NCBI GenBank assembly: GCA_913062815.1
Contig: CAJXWZ010000021.1
Location: forward strand, 1 to 64,000
DNA: 64,000 bases
Direction: 5' to 3'
From: an uncultured Colwellia sp.
Lineage (GTDB): Bacteria; Pseudomonadota; Gammaproteobacteria; Enterobacterales; Alteromonadaceae
Below the pieces are notes generated by a model. It saw only the letters and a list, made by a program, of their open reading frames with translations, was not told where the DNA came from and made no database searches. Shown piece after piece: positions 55,902 to 64,000 of the stretch. Numbering within the stretch: the stretch's first letter is position 1; each line of letters begins with the position of its first letter. A program made the position numbers and the translations under genes.

Positions 55902-56933
55902 TTAATCTACGGCGTAATACCAAGCAACTTTTTTATTATCATAATAACTGTCAATAATATTTAACTGAGTTAAATAATTAAAGTGAGCTTTACTTTCGCC
56001 ACAGGCGAGCATAAATGTTTTTTGATTGACTTTATTATAAAATAATACTTCAAAACCATCGGTTACTCGTTTAGGCGTTTTACAAAACGTGGTGAGTTTC
56101 TTTAAATTGTCTTCAACATCAGTAATCAGTTCATCAAGCCTTTGTATTACTCCTGTAAAGGGTTTTCCATGCGCGGGTAGAACGAGAGTTTCATCACTTA
56201 ATAATGTTTTATAATGTTGGCAAGATGTTAACCAGTTGTCCAAGGGGTTGGCAAAAGCCTCCTGTGGGTGAACACTAATATTAGATGATATGGTAGGTAA
56301 TATTTGATCGCCCGAAATTATAATGTTTAAACTTTTACACCATAAACAAACATGTTCAGGCGAGTGGCCAGAGCCGATAACAATCTGCCAATTAAACCCA
56401 CCTAGTTTAATAACTTCATTAGCGGTTAATTGTCTGTAACTAGTGGGGAAAGGGTATACATACTTTGTATACATGCCTATATATTTATCATAAAGTTTTG
56501 CCTGTTCAACAGTGGCACCACATGATAAATAAAAGTCATGCGCTGCGGTGTTGTTATTGTTAACAAGTTCATTATTTAACGTATGATAGCCCTCAAATTC
56601 ACCTTGAGACATCCATAATTCAGCCTCAAAGTGCTCACATAACCATCCTGACAATCCAATATGATCAGGATGCATATGAGTACAAATAATTTGTTTAATC
56701 GGTTTGTTTTTTAATTTATGTTTAATGACTTGTTGCAAATAGGCCTTACTTTTATCGAAATTTAAGCCACTATCAATTATTGTCCAACCATCTTCATCTT
56801 CAATGAGCCATAAATTAATATGATTTAATGTGAATGGCATCGGCATGCGTAACCAAAATAAGTTGGTCGCAATTTTTAAAAGCTCCAACGATGCAGGAAC
56901 ATTTTCAAAGGGATAGTTGATATTCTTTTTCAA
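55902..56933 (-). CDS. Metallo-beta-lactamase-fold hydrolase
   Basis: A 343-residue MBL-fold protein with the zinc-binding THMHPDHIGL near residue 88, then GSGHSPEHVCLW, SGDQILP and PAHGKPF, the usual order of the remaining ligands. It has a C-terminal helical extension like other long-chain MBL hydrolases of lipid gene clusters. The substrate is unknown; a thioesterase or lactonase role is possible. It is 53 bases downstream of the acyl-CoA synthetase gene and in the same operon. The start is a TTG with GGAT upstream. Confidence 0.8.
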   Translation of the reverse strand: MKKNINYPFENVPASLELLKIATNLFWLRMPMPFTLNHINLWLIEDEDGWTIIDSGLNFDKSKAYLQQVIKHKLKNKPIKQIICTHMHPDHIGLSGWLCEHFEAELWMSQGEFEGYHTLNNELVNNNNTAAHDFYLSCGATVEQAKLYDKYIGMYTKYVYPFPTSYRQLTANEVIKLGGFNWQIVIGSGHSPEHVCLWCKSLNIIISGDQILPTISSNISVHPQEAFANPLDNWLTSCQHYKTLLSDETLVLPAHGKPFTGVIQRLDELITDVEDNLKKLTTFCKTPKRVTDGFEVLFYNKVNQKTFMLACGESKAHFNYLTQLNIIDSYYDNKKVAWYYAVD

Positions 56934-56986
56934 TAGATAAAATCCTTTTAATTAAAGCGTTATTACAACTAAAATACAGGTTAAAA

Positions 56987-58549
56987 TTAATTTATGGAGC
57001 ATTCTTTTTCTTGCCAAAAGGGTTCCCTAAGCTCATTCTTTTTATATTTACCTGCACCTGTCATAGGGAAGGGCTCTACACGAAATTCGATACTACTAGG
57101 AACTTTATAATGGGCTATATTTTCCCTGCAATGTGCAATAACTTCTTCTTTAGTCATTTTAACATTATTATTTAACCGGATAATAGCATGAACACTTTCT
57201 CCCCATTGCTCACTTGGGATACCTATTATTACAGATTCAAGTATTTTGGGGTGCAATGAAAGCGTATTTTCAACTTCAGCAGAAAATACATTTTCGCCAC
57301 CAGTAATTATCATGTCTTTGACGCGATCAACTAAAAAGATAAATCCGTCTTCATCCATATAGCCTGCATCTCCCGTTAACACCCAATTATCAATAATGGT
57401 TGATTGGGTTTGTTTTTCATTTTTCCAATAACCCAACATTACATTAGGCCCACAAGCTGCTATTTCTCCAACCTTTCCTGTAGGGAGAATATTCCCATCT
57501 GTGTCTCTAATTTCTACATTTACGCAATAGCCCGGTTGGCCAGCAGAACGTAATTTACCTGATTTCTCACCTTCTAATACATGATACTCAGCAGGTAAAA
57601 TTGAAATAAGTGGTGATAACTCTGATTGCCCATAAGCTTGAATAAAGTGTACAGAAGACATTTTTTCCATTGCAGCAATCAAAATACCTTCTGGCATAGG
57701 AGAAGCGCCGTAAACTATATTTTGCAATGAAGATAAATCTGCGGCTGCCAGTGTCGGCTCTGACAGTAAAAGGGTTACCATGGTAGGCACTAATAAAACA
57801 TGGTTTACTTGTTTTGCTTGTATTGTTTCAATAACTGCTTGAGGTTCAAATGCTGGAATGAATACTTGAGTAAGACCAGCAATAACAGTACCGTAACCAA
57901 TGCCTATATCCGCTAAATGAAACATTGGCGCTGCATGTAAATATCGTTCACCTTCTGTATTAATTTTCATAGCTGAAATTAAACATACAGAGCTTGTCCA
58001 CAGGTTTTTATGAGATAACATCACTCCTTTTGGAAAACCTGTTGTACCGCCGGTGTAAAAAATTCCGACAAGATCGTCATAATCACATTTGACTGGCTTT
58101 ATTGGTGAGGTATTAGCAATTAATTCTTCATAGTCTAGTGTGCCTTCAGGTGCTGAGTTTTCACCAATGTAAATCATATGTTTAATGTTTTTACATTGAA
58201 GCTTTAATTCTATAGCTGTTTCAATGAAAGCATCATCAAAAAATAATATGCCACATTCTGAATCAGTTAAAGAGTAAAGGTTCTCTTTAACTGACCAACG
58301 AATATTTAAAGGTACCATTACGCTACCTAACCATGCAATAGCATTTAAGCATTCAAAATACTTATCTGAATTTAAAGCTAAAATAGCAATGTGAGTGCCT
58401 CTACCTGCTCCTATTTCAGTAAGCGCATTAGCGACTGTTGCAACCCTGTTTTCTGTCTCTTGCCAAGTATGTTCTCTTTCTTTGAATGATGTAGCTATTG
58501 TATTTGGTAAAACGGTCGCGTTACGCTGTAATGCTTGGTAAAAATGCAT
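56987..58549 (-). CDS. Acyl-CoA synthetase (AMP-forming)
   Basis: A 520-residue ANL-superfamily ligase. Visible are the nucleotide loop YTGGTTGFPKGVML, the acyl-AMP site AYGQSELSP, the VLTGDAGYMDEDGF hinge segment with the conserved Asp, VDRVKDMIITGGENV, and the catalytic Lys in GAGKYKKNEL. It converts a fatty or aromatic acid to its CoA thioester. Next to alkB it would activate fatty acids made from alkanes for beta-oxidation. Specificity is inferred from context. Confidence 0.88.
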   Translation of the reverse strand: MHFYQALQRNATVLPNTIATSFKEREHTWQETENRVATVANALTEIGAGRGTHIAILALNSDKYFECLNAIAWLGSVMVPLNIRWSVKENLYSLTDSECGILFFDDAFIETAIELKLQCKNIKHMIYIGENSAPEGTLDYEELIANTSPIKPVKCDYDDLVGIFYTGGTTGFPKGVMLSHKNLWTSSVCLISAMKINTEGERYLHAAPMFHLADIGIGYGTVIAGLTQVFIPAFEPQAVIETIQAKQVNHVLLVPTMVTLLLSEPTLAAADLSSLQNIVYGASPMPEGILIAAMEKMSSVHFIQAYGQSELSPLISILPAEYHVLEGEKSGKLRSAGQPGYCVNVEIRDTDGNILPTGKVGEIAACGPNVMLGYWKNEKQTQSTIIDNWVLTGDAGYMDEDGFIFLVDRVKDMIITGGENVFSAEVENTLSLHPKILESVIIGIPSEQWGESVHAIIRLNNNVKMTKEEVIAHCRENIAHYKVPSSIEFRVEPFPMTGAGKYKKNELREPFWQEKECSIN

Positions 58550-58620
58550 AATAAGCTCTCTGTATTAGGTTGTTATAATATTATTGTTCAATATATTATG
58601 TTTAGTCTTTAAACTGAATG

Positions 58621-59046
58621 TTACCAATATGCACTAACATTCAGTAATTGATATGTATAAAACAACAGAAGTGCTAGTTGAACACCCCATAAACTAGCTC
58701 GCAAAACAACGGCTATTAGGTGGGTTGAAAGCATATGAATAATTGACTGCCCAATGCGTGCATATAACACATAAATCACCGTTGAGTTCATTATGTCAAG
58801 TTGCTCTGATAATGAAGCAACAACAACTAAGGCACAAAAAGCTGGTAGCATTTCAATACAATTTAAATGTGCTCTTGTAAGTCTTTGCCCAAAGCCAGGG
58901 GTATTGCTACCATCAGGGTTAAACTTATTTAGAGCCACTTTGTTACTGCTTAAGAAAGTATAATAGCCCCTCATATTTAAGAGTAAGAAGCTAAGAGTTA
59001 AGGTCCAGCCAGCAAAACCAGCGAGTACAAGTAAAGTTTGATTCAT
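58621..59046 (-). CDS. MAPEG-family membrane protein
   Basis: A 141-residue protein with four membrane helices and the family pattern RLTRAHLNCIEMLPAFCALV, then VLYARIGQSIIHML. MAPEG proteins use glutathione or act on lipophilic substrates in eukaryotes; bacterial members are mostly uncharacterised. The start at 59046 follows GAGAAAAAT; an upstream in-frame TTG adds 8 residues. It precedes the acyl-CoA synthetase gene by 71 bases on the same strand and probably heads that operon. Confidence 0.8.
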   Translation of the reverse strand: MNQTLLVLAGFAGWTLTLSFLLLNMRGYYTFLSSNKVALNKFNPDGSNTPGFGQRLTRAHLNCIEMLPAFCALVVVASLSEQLDIMNSTVIYVLYARIGQSIIHMLSTHLIAVVLRASLWGVQLALLLFYTYQLLNVSAYW

Positions 59047-59420
59047 ATTTTTCTCATTATTATTTTTCAAATTTACAAAGAATATTGTCTTTGTTTCTAA
59101 TGCTTGCTCAATCCTACTTTGTTAAGTGGATAGTGTTAAGTGGATAGGCATAAATACACGGCTTATTAGCACTGAATGTACAATGCTATATTACTGTCCA
59201 TTTATCGGCTATGGTGTAAAGCGACAATTCATTCCATTATTTGTCATAAAATATCTGTTTATAATATTCAATTAAAACACTTAATTAAAAAAGAAATTCA
59301 ACTAAATTTTATTTATTGAACTGGTTTACTTTAAATTTCTGAACATCATGCTAGAATAAGCTGACCGAACGTTCGGTTGTTGGTGTTTGTTGTAGTGTAA
59401 ACTAGCTAAGTGAAATTTAA
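59047..59420. promoter_or_regulatory. Divergent promoter region with TetR operator
   Basis: 374 gene-free bases between the MAPEG gene (minus) and a TetR gene (plus). The only strong feature is the perfect 14-bp dyad ACCGAACGTTCGGT at 59364-59377, 44 bases before the TetR start, the probable autoregulatory operator. A short duplication AGTGGATAG occurs near 59127-59145. Confidence 0.6.
59364..59377. promoter_or_regulatory. TetR operator of RND module 3
   Basis: ACCGAACGTTCGGT, a perfect dyad resembling the GAACG/CGTTC half-sites recognised by AcrR- and RutR-like TetR proteins, just upstream of the TetR gene. Confidence 0.72.
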
Positions 59421-60053
59421 ATGCTTGAAAATAAAATAGAACAAAAAATCGAATTATCTAAAGCTGCGATGTTAATCCTTAATGTTGCAGAATCACTTTT
59501 TGCTCAAAAAGGGTTCAAAGCAACGTCTATTAGTGAAATAGCAAAGAAAACAAGTGGCAGCAAAGCAAACATTTATCATCACTTTAGGTCCAAAGAGCAT
59601 CTTTACCAAGAGGCGCTTGAATTAGCCTGTGAACGAGTGTTTAACGTGATGGAACTAACAAATTCACCTTCATCAGTAGGGGATGCCAGAATTCAGCTTA
59701 AAGAATACGTCAGCCTTCACTTAAAAAGCATGCTTGAGCAACCCGTTTCCACTAATTTGATAAAACGAGAACTTATGGATAACAATCAAATAGAAGGGAA
59801 AATGCTAGCAAAAGATATTTTTACTAATACCTTTGTAAAAGTAGCATCGCTAGTTTTTGATGCAAAGGGAATTGATAAAAATAGTCAAGATATCAATGCT
59901 TCTTTACAAGCTTTTATGTTGATTGGAGTGAATATATTTTTCTTTGATTCACAGTCAGTAATGAAGTATTTACCAGGAGTATCTTCAATTATTGATTCAC
60001 CCGAAGTATTTAGCAATAAAATGTTTGATTTTATTATGAATACAGCCCCTTAA
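59421..60053 (+). CDS. TetR-family regulator of RND module 3
   Basis: A 210-residue TetR protein with helix-turn-helix SISEIAKKTSGSKANIYHHF and a helical effector domain. Unlike the other two modules in this window, the regulator is co-directional with the pump genes and 30 bases ahead of the adaptor, so it is autoregulated with them through the dyad at 59364-59377. Confidence 0.87.
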   Translation: MLENKIEQKIELSKAAMLILNVAESLFAQKGFKATSISEIAKKTSGSKANIYHHFRSKEHLYQEALELACERVFNVMELTNSPSSVGDARIQLKEYVSLHLKSMLEQPVSTNLIKRELMDNNQIEGKMLAKDIFTNTFVKVASLVFDAKGIDKNSQDINASLQAFMLIGVNIFFFDSQSVMKYLPGVSSIIDSPEVFSNKMFDFIMNTAP

Positions 60054-60083
60054 AATATACAAAATCCGTGATGAGAAATTCCA

Positions 60084-61166
60084 ATGAATAAGTTTATTTT
60101 AATTTTTATACCTGTTTTATTTATTATTACTGGCTGTAAAGATGAAATAGTTAACAACAATACAGTAAAAAAAACATGGGATGCTCCTGTACTCAAAGTC
60201 AAAACAGTAAATCTTCCTATTAATTATAAATCTGTTGGGTCTGTTGTTTCAGATCAACGTATTGATGTTACCTCAAGAGCAACCGGTTTTATCCGAGATA
60301 TCTTAGTTTTAGAGGGCGATTTTGTTTCTAAAGGTCAATTGTTAATTTCCCTTGATAGTTCAGATGTTGAAGGCGCTATAGAACAGGCTAAAGCGGCGGT
60401 AAATTCAGCAAAACTTGCTGTTCGTGATGCGGATATAGATGTACAAAGATATAAAGACCTCTATACACGCGGCAGTGTTTCAGAAAATACTATGCGAAAA
60501 ATACAATTATTTAGAGATAGAGCAAATGACTCATTAGCTGACGCAACTACTGCGCTTGCTACGGCAAAATCTCAGCGACAATATATACAAATATTAAGTG
60601 ATATACAGGGCGTCGTGGTAGAAAGGCAGTTGAGAAAAGGGGATCTTGCCATACCGGGGAAACCTATCCTTACTATTGAGTCTAGCCAAGAGCTTTTTTT
60701 TGATACTTACGTAGCAGAAAGTCAAATAAATAAGATACATAAAGGAGCAAAGGTTGAAGTCACTATCGATGCGCTTAATCTTGAGGTAGAAGGAGTGATA
60801 GCAAGAGTGGTTTCTTCTGGCGATTCAATCACTCGACGATATAAAGTTAAAATAGCATTAAAAAATCATGATGGACTCTTATCTGGCATGTTTGGCCGAG
60901 TTAATTTTATATTAGGAGAGAAAGCTGCTGTTGTTATTCCATATTCTGCGTTAATAGAAAGAGGCGGTTTACTTGGCGTGTTTGTTGTAAATAAAGATAA
61001 GAAAGCACATTTTAGATGGTTACAATTAGGCGCTAAAACAGCTAATTCAATTGAAGTGAGATCTGGCTTATTAGCTAATGAAAATATAATTTTACAAGCT
61101 ATTCCTCAAATTCGAGAGGGTGACTATATCAATGATGTTCCTTTGTTGGAGCATGACAGTGAATAA
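60084..61166 (+). CDS. RND efflux periplasmic adaptor, module 3 (lipoprotein)
   Basis: A 360-residue membrane fusion protein with lipobox IITGC. Lipoyl half TSRATGFIRDILVLEG, coiled-coil hairpin about residues 95-150, then IQGVVVERQLRKGDLAIPGK and the barrel domains. Its end overlaps the pump gene by 14 bases. Confidence 0.9.
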   Translation: MNKFILIFIPVLFIITGCKDEIVNNNTVKKTWDAPVLKVKTVNLPINYKSVGSVVSDQRIDVTSRATGFIRDILVLEGDFVSKGQLLISLDSSDVEGAIEQAKAAVNSAKLAVRDADIDVQRYKDLYTRGSVSENTMRKIQLFRDRANDSLADATTALATAKSQRQYIQILSDIQGVVVERQLRKGDLAIPGKPILTIESSQELFFDTYVAESQINKIHKGAKVEVTIDALNLEVEGVIARVVSSGDSITRRYKVKIALKNHDGLLSGMFGRVNFILGEKAAVVIPYSALIERGGLLGVFVVNKDKKAHFRWLQLGAKTANSIEVRSGLLANENIILQAIPQIREGDYINDVPLLEHDSE

Positions 61167-64000
61167 ATCAAATTTGAACATAGCAGGAAGTATAGCGAAT
61201 ACTTTTATTACCTCAAAGTTGACTGTGTTAGTGATGTTAACCTGTCTTCTGTTGGGTTTAATGGCGGTTTCTTTAACGCCCAGAGAAGAAAACCCTCAAA
61301 TAGTTGTTCCAGGCGCTGAAATATTTGTTTCTTTACCTGGAGCAAGCGCCGAGGAAGTAGAGCAACTTATTGTAAACCCGTTGGAAGCTATTGTTAGAGA
61401 AATTACAGGAGTAGATCATACGTATGCCGCTGCCTTTAACTCGTTAGCGGTGATCAATGTTCAATTTGAAGTGGGTGAAAATCCAGAAGAATCTTTAGTG
61501 AAGCTGTATGACCGTGTATTAGGAAAACGAAACCAATTACCCGTTAATGCCTCTACGCCTCTAATCAAAAGTGTTGATGTTGATGATGTTCCTATTATAA
61601 CGATAACCTTATCATCTGAAAAATATAATGATTATGCGTTAAAACGCTTGGCGGATCGCATGGTTGAACGTTTACATTCAATGGAAGAGATTTCAGTTAC
61701 TGCGGTAAAAGGAGGTCGAGACTTAGAGGTAAGGGTTGAACTTGATCCGGAAAGGTTACTGGCATTTGAGGTAACGTTAAACCAAATCACTAATAGTTTA
61801 AAAGCTGCCAATATTTCTGTTCCTATGAAAACCCAAGTAAGAAATAATCAAAATAGCAGTATTTATTTAGATTCATTTTTATCGTCAGAAGACGACATAC
61901 AGAGCCTTATTGTCGGTGTGCATGATAATAAACCTATTTACTTGGCTGATGTTGCTGAAATTGTCGTTGAACCAAACAACGAACGACAAACACTTTCAAG
62001 GTTTTCTTTTGGTCCTGCTGACGCTCGTTTTAATAAAAATATTGATCCTGAAATGCCAGCCGTAACTATTTCTGTTGCAAAAAAGCAAGGCACTAATGCT
62101 GTTTTTGTTGCTGAAGATATCATCAAAAGAATTAATCGACTTAATAACAATATTATTCCAGACGGTGTTAATGTTGTTATTACCCGAAATGATGGTGAAA
62201 AAGCCAATGCCTCGGTTAACAATTTAATAGAACATTTAGCAATAGCTGTTTTTTCAGTTGTTGTTGTTTGTATTTTCTTTTTAGGCATTAAAGAGGCGTT
62301 GATTGTTGGCATTACCGTGCCATTAATTTTGGGTTTAACCCTTGGGATATCTTATTTAGCGGGGTTAACTATTAACCGAATTAGCTTATTTGGTTTAATT
62401 TTGTCATTAGGTTTACTTGTTGACTCTGCCATTGTTGTTATTGAGAACATACATCGTCACTATAAAAATTTAGAAGGTAAAAACAAGACAGAAGTTACAG
62501 TATTAGCAACTAATGAAATAGGTAACCCAACGAACCTTGCTACTTTTGCAATTATGTTGGTATTTTTATCCTTGTTATTAGTAACAGGCATGATTGGAGA
62601 GTTTTTCTACCCAATAGCATTTAATGTGCCCGTTGCAATGATTTCATCACTTGTCGTGGCTTATATTGTTACACCATGGGCGGCTAATCGCTGGTTAAAA
62701 CCAGGGGAAGGACATGATCTTGAAGATCATGATAAAACGGATAATTTACATAAATTTTATCATTGGGTTATAGCGCCATTTTTATCTAATAGAAAATATC
62801 GTTATATCAGCATGTTATTAATATTATGCACCATTGGTTTATCGATATTACAACCTGCTTGGCAGTTTATCCGTTCAGAAGGTGTTGCCGGGCCGGTGTC
62901 ATCTGGTGCTATAGCACTTTCATTATTACCTAAAGATAACAAAAATACCTTTAATATCACCATTGATCTGCCTGAATATACCCCTGTTGAGGTTACTGAT
63001 CAGGTAACACGTGAAATAGGGCATTTACTGCGAAAAAATCAATACATTATTAACTATCAAACGTGGTTGGGGCAATCAGGTGTTATTGATTTTAATGGTT
63101 TATTACGTGGCTCTAGTAATAAACTAGGCTCATATATTGCTGAAATAAGAGTAAACCTTATTGATAAAAAAGAACGAGATATAAGCTCTATTTTATTGGT
63201 AAAAGCGCTAAGACCAGATATCGAAGCTATTGAAAGGCGCTTTCCAGGTAGTGTTATTCAGCTTGTTGAAGATCCTCCAGGACCACCCGTTAAAGCAACT
63301 TTATTAGCGGAAATATACGGTAAAGATCTTAATAAAGTTCGAGAGATATCATCAGTAGTCGCTTCAGCGTTTAAAGAAACTTATGATGTTATTGAAGTTA
63401 AAGAGACAGAGGTTGCTGATGTTCGTCAATATCGACTTATGGTTGATAAAGAAAAAGCGGCACTTTCAGGTGTATCTGCTGCGGAAGTAGCACAAGCTAT
63501 ATTACGCCTTGTTAATGGTGTTGATCTCGGCCGACTTCATCTAAAGGGTGAAAAGCAGCTAGTTCCTATTCGTTTACACATACCAAGAGAGCATCAAATT
63601 GATCCCGTTTTATTGTCTCGTGTTTTTGTAACCAATAGCGCTAATATAAAAATACCCTTGTCAGAGCTGACCTATTCAATTGAGTCTTGGCAAGACAGAC
63701 CCATTCTACATAAAGATTACGAGCGTGTTAGTTATGTTGGAGCACAATTAAAAGAAACTGCCGCGGTCTATGCCGTAATGGATTTAGATCAACGCTTAGA
63801 TAAGTTAAAAATTGCAGGTGTTCAACTTAATACGGGTAATTTACAACTTGAATCTATTGTTCCCGATACCATTGATGGTTACCAATTACTGTGGGACGGG
63901 GAAATAAGGCTGACATTAGATACCTTTAGAGATATGTTTTTGGCTTTAGGTCTCGCATTAGTGTTTATCTATCTTATGCTCGTTGGTTATTATGGCTCGT
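61153..64000 (+). CDS. RND efflux pump permease, module 3 (3' partial)
   Basis: The frame runs open from the ATG at 61153 to the window end, 949 codons, so the last helices are missing. It starts inside the adaptor gene. The first helix (SKLTVLVMLTCLLLG) is followed by LTPREENPQIVVPGAEIFV and PGASAEEVEQLIVNPLE, typical RND porter segments. The helix-4 motif is GLLVDSAIVVIENIH, with Ser in place of the second Asp. The sequence is clearly a different RND subgroup from modules 1 and 2, closer to pumps of the MdtBC/MexK-like kind. Substrate unknown. Confidence 0.92.
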   Translation, partial: MTVNKSNLNIAGSIANTFITSKLTVLVMLTCLLLGLMAVSLTPREENPQIVVPGAEIFVSLPGASAEEVEQLIVNPLEAIVREITGVDHTYAAAFNSLAVINVQFEVGENPEESLVKLYDRVLGKRNQLPVNASTPLIKSVDVDDVPIITITLSSEKYNDYALKRLADRMVERLHSMEEISVTAVKGGRDLEVRVELDPERLLAFEVTLNQITNSLKAANISVPMKTQVRNNQNSSIYLDSFLSSEDDIQSLIVGVHDNKPIYLADVAEIVVEPNNERQTLSRFSFGPADARFNKNIDPEMPAVTISVAKKQGTNAVFVAEDIIKRINRLNNNIIPDGVNVVITRNDGEKANASVNNLIEHLAIAVFSVVVVCIFFLGIKEALIVGITVPLILGLTLGISYLAGLTINRISLFGLILSLGLLVDSAIVVIENIHRHYKNLEGKNKTEVTVLATNEIGNPTNLATFAIMLVFLSLLLVTGMIGEFFYPIAFNVPVAMISSLVVAYIVTPWAANRWLKPGEGHDLEDHDKTDNLHKFYHWVIAPFLSNRKYRYISMLLILCTIGLSILQPAWQFIRSEGVAGPVSSGAIALSLLPKDNKNTFNITIDLPEYTPVEVTDQVTREIGHLLRKNQYIINYQTWLGQSGVIDFNGLLRGSSNKLGSYIAEIRVNLIDKKERDISSILLVKALRPDIEAIERRFPGSVIQLVEDPPGPPVKATLLAEIYGKDLNKVREISSVVASAFKETYDVIEVKETEVADVRQYRLMVDKEKAALSGVSAAEVAQAILRLVNGVDLGRLHLKGEKQLVPIRLHIPREHQIDPVLLSRVFVTNSANIKIPLSELTYSIESWQDRPILHKDYERVSYVGAQLKETAAVYAVMDLDQRLDKLKIAGVQLNTGNLQLESIVPDTIDGYQLLWDGEIRLTLDTFRDMFLALGLALVFIYLMLVGYYGS

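Noticed and set aside
1-64000. CRISPR arrays and intact tRNA or rRNA genes
   Set aside because: No regularly spaced repeats and no complete tRNA or rRNA were seen; only the half tRNA at 8568-8612.

Overview
The window is AT-rich DNA from a marine gammaproteobacterium of the Alteromonadales type, most like Colwelliaceae. This rests on the gene repertoire (glycerol-type ABC transporter, F-terminated porin, AlkB system, chromosomal Qnr-like protein, several TetR/RND pumps) and on codon and base use; no rRNA or other species marker is present.

Layout. 1-6.2 kb: the end of a glycerol-type ABC transporter operon (ATPase, two permeases, small DUF2160 membrane protein, binding protein) followed by a porin. 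6.5-8.5 kb: a chemoreceptor with a NIT-type sensor. 8.57-24.7 kb: an accessory region opened by a 3' half of an initiator tRNA. It carries a DUF2384 antitoxin-like orphan, a hipBA toxin-antitoxin pair with twin operators, a 1789-residue protein with two tandem tyrosine-recombinase-like domains plus a small partner, and a minus-strand operon (excisionase - integrase - OB/HD protein - unknown - Lon-like AAA+ ATPase). The ATPase gene is cut by an intact IS4-family element. 24.8-34.9 kb: HU, a TetR/RND/LysE module, LysR/GST, a Bcr/CflA-type MFS pump and AzlCD. 35-43.4 kb: an IS66 element inside a dioxygenase remnant, then a Qnr-like pentapeptide protein and TetR facing a second RND pump.

43.5-50.9 kb is a three-level nest: a sensor histidine kinase gene is split by a second IS66-type element, whose tnpC is itself split by a RIT element (three overlapping tyrosine recombinases). 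51.1-55.8 kb is an alkane-oxidation operon (AlkB, two rubredoxins, rubredoxin reductase) followed by a chemoreceptor. 55.9-59.0 kb on the minus strand holds a metallo-beta-lactamase-fold hydrolase, an acyl-CoA synthetase and a MAPEG protein. A third TetR/RND module starts at 59.4 kb and runs off the end.

Working together: AlkB, electron carriers and the CoA ligase would feed alkanes into beta-oxidation, and the adjoining chemoreceptor and broken kinase may have sensed substrate. Three TetR-controlled RND systems plus GST, MFS and Qnr-like proteins make much of the window a detoxification and efflux region. The least explained item is the giant tandem recombinase with its partner beside hipBA (10-18 kb).
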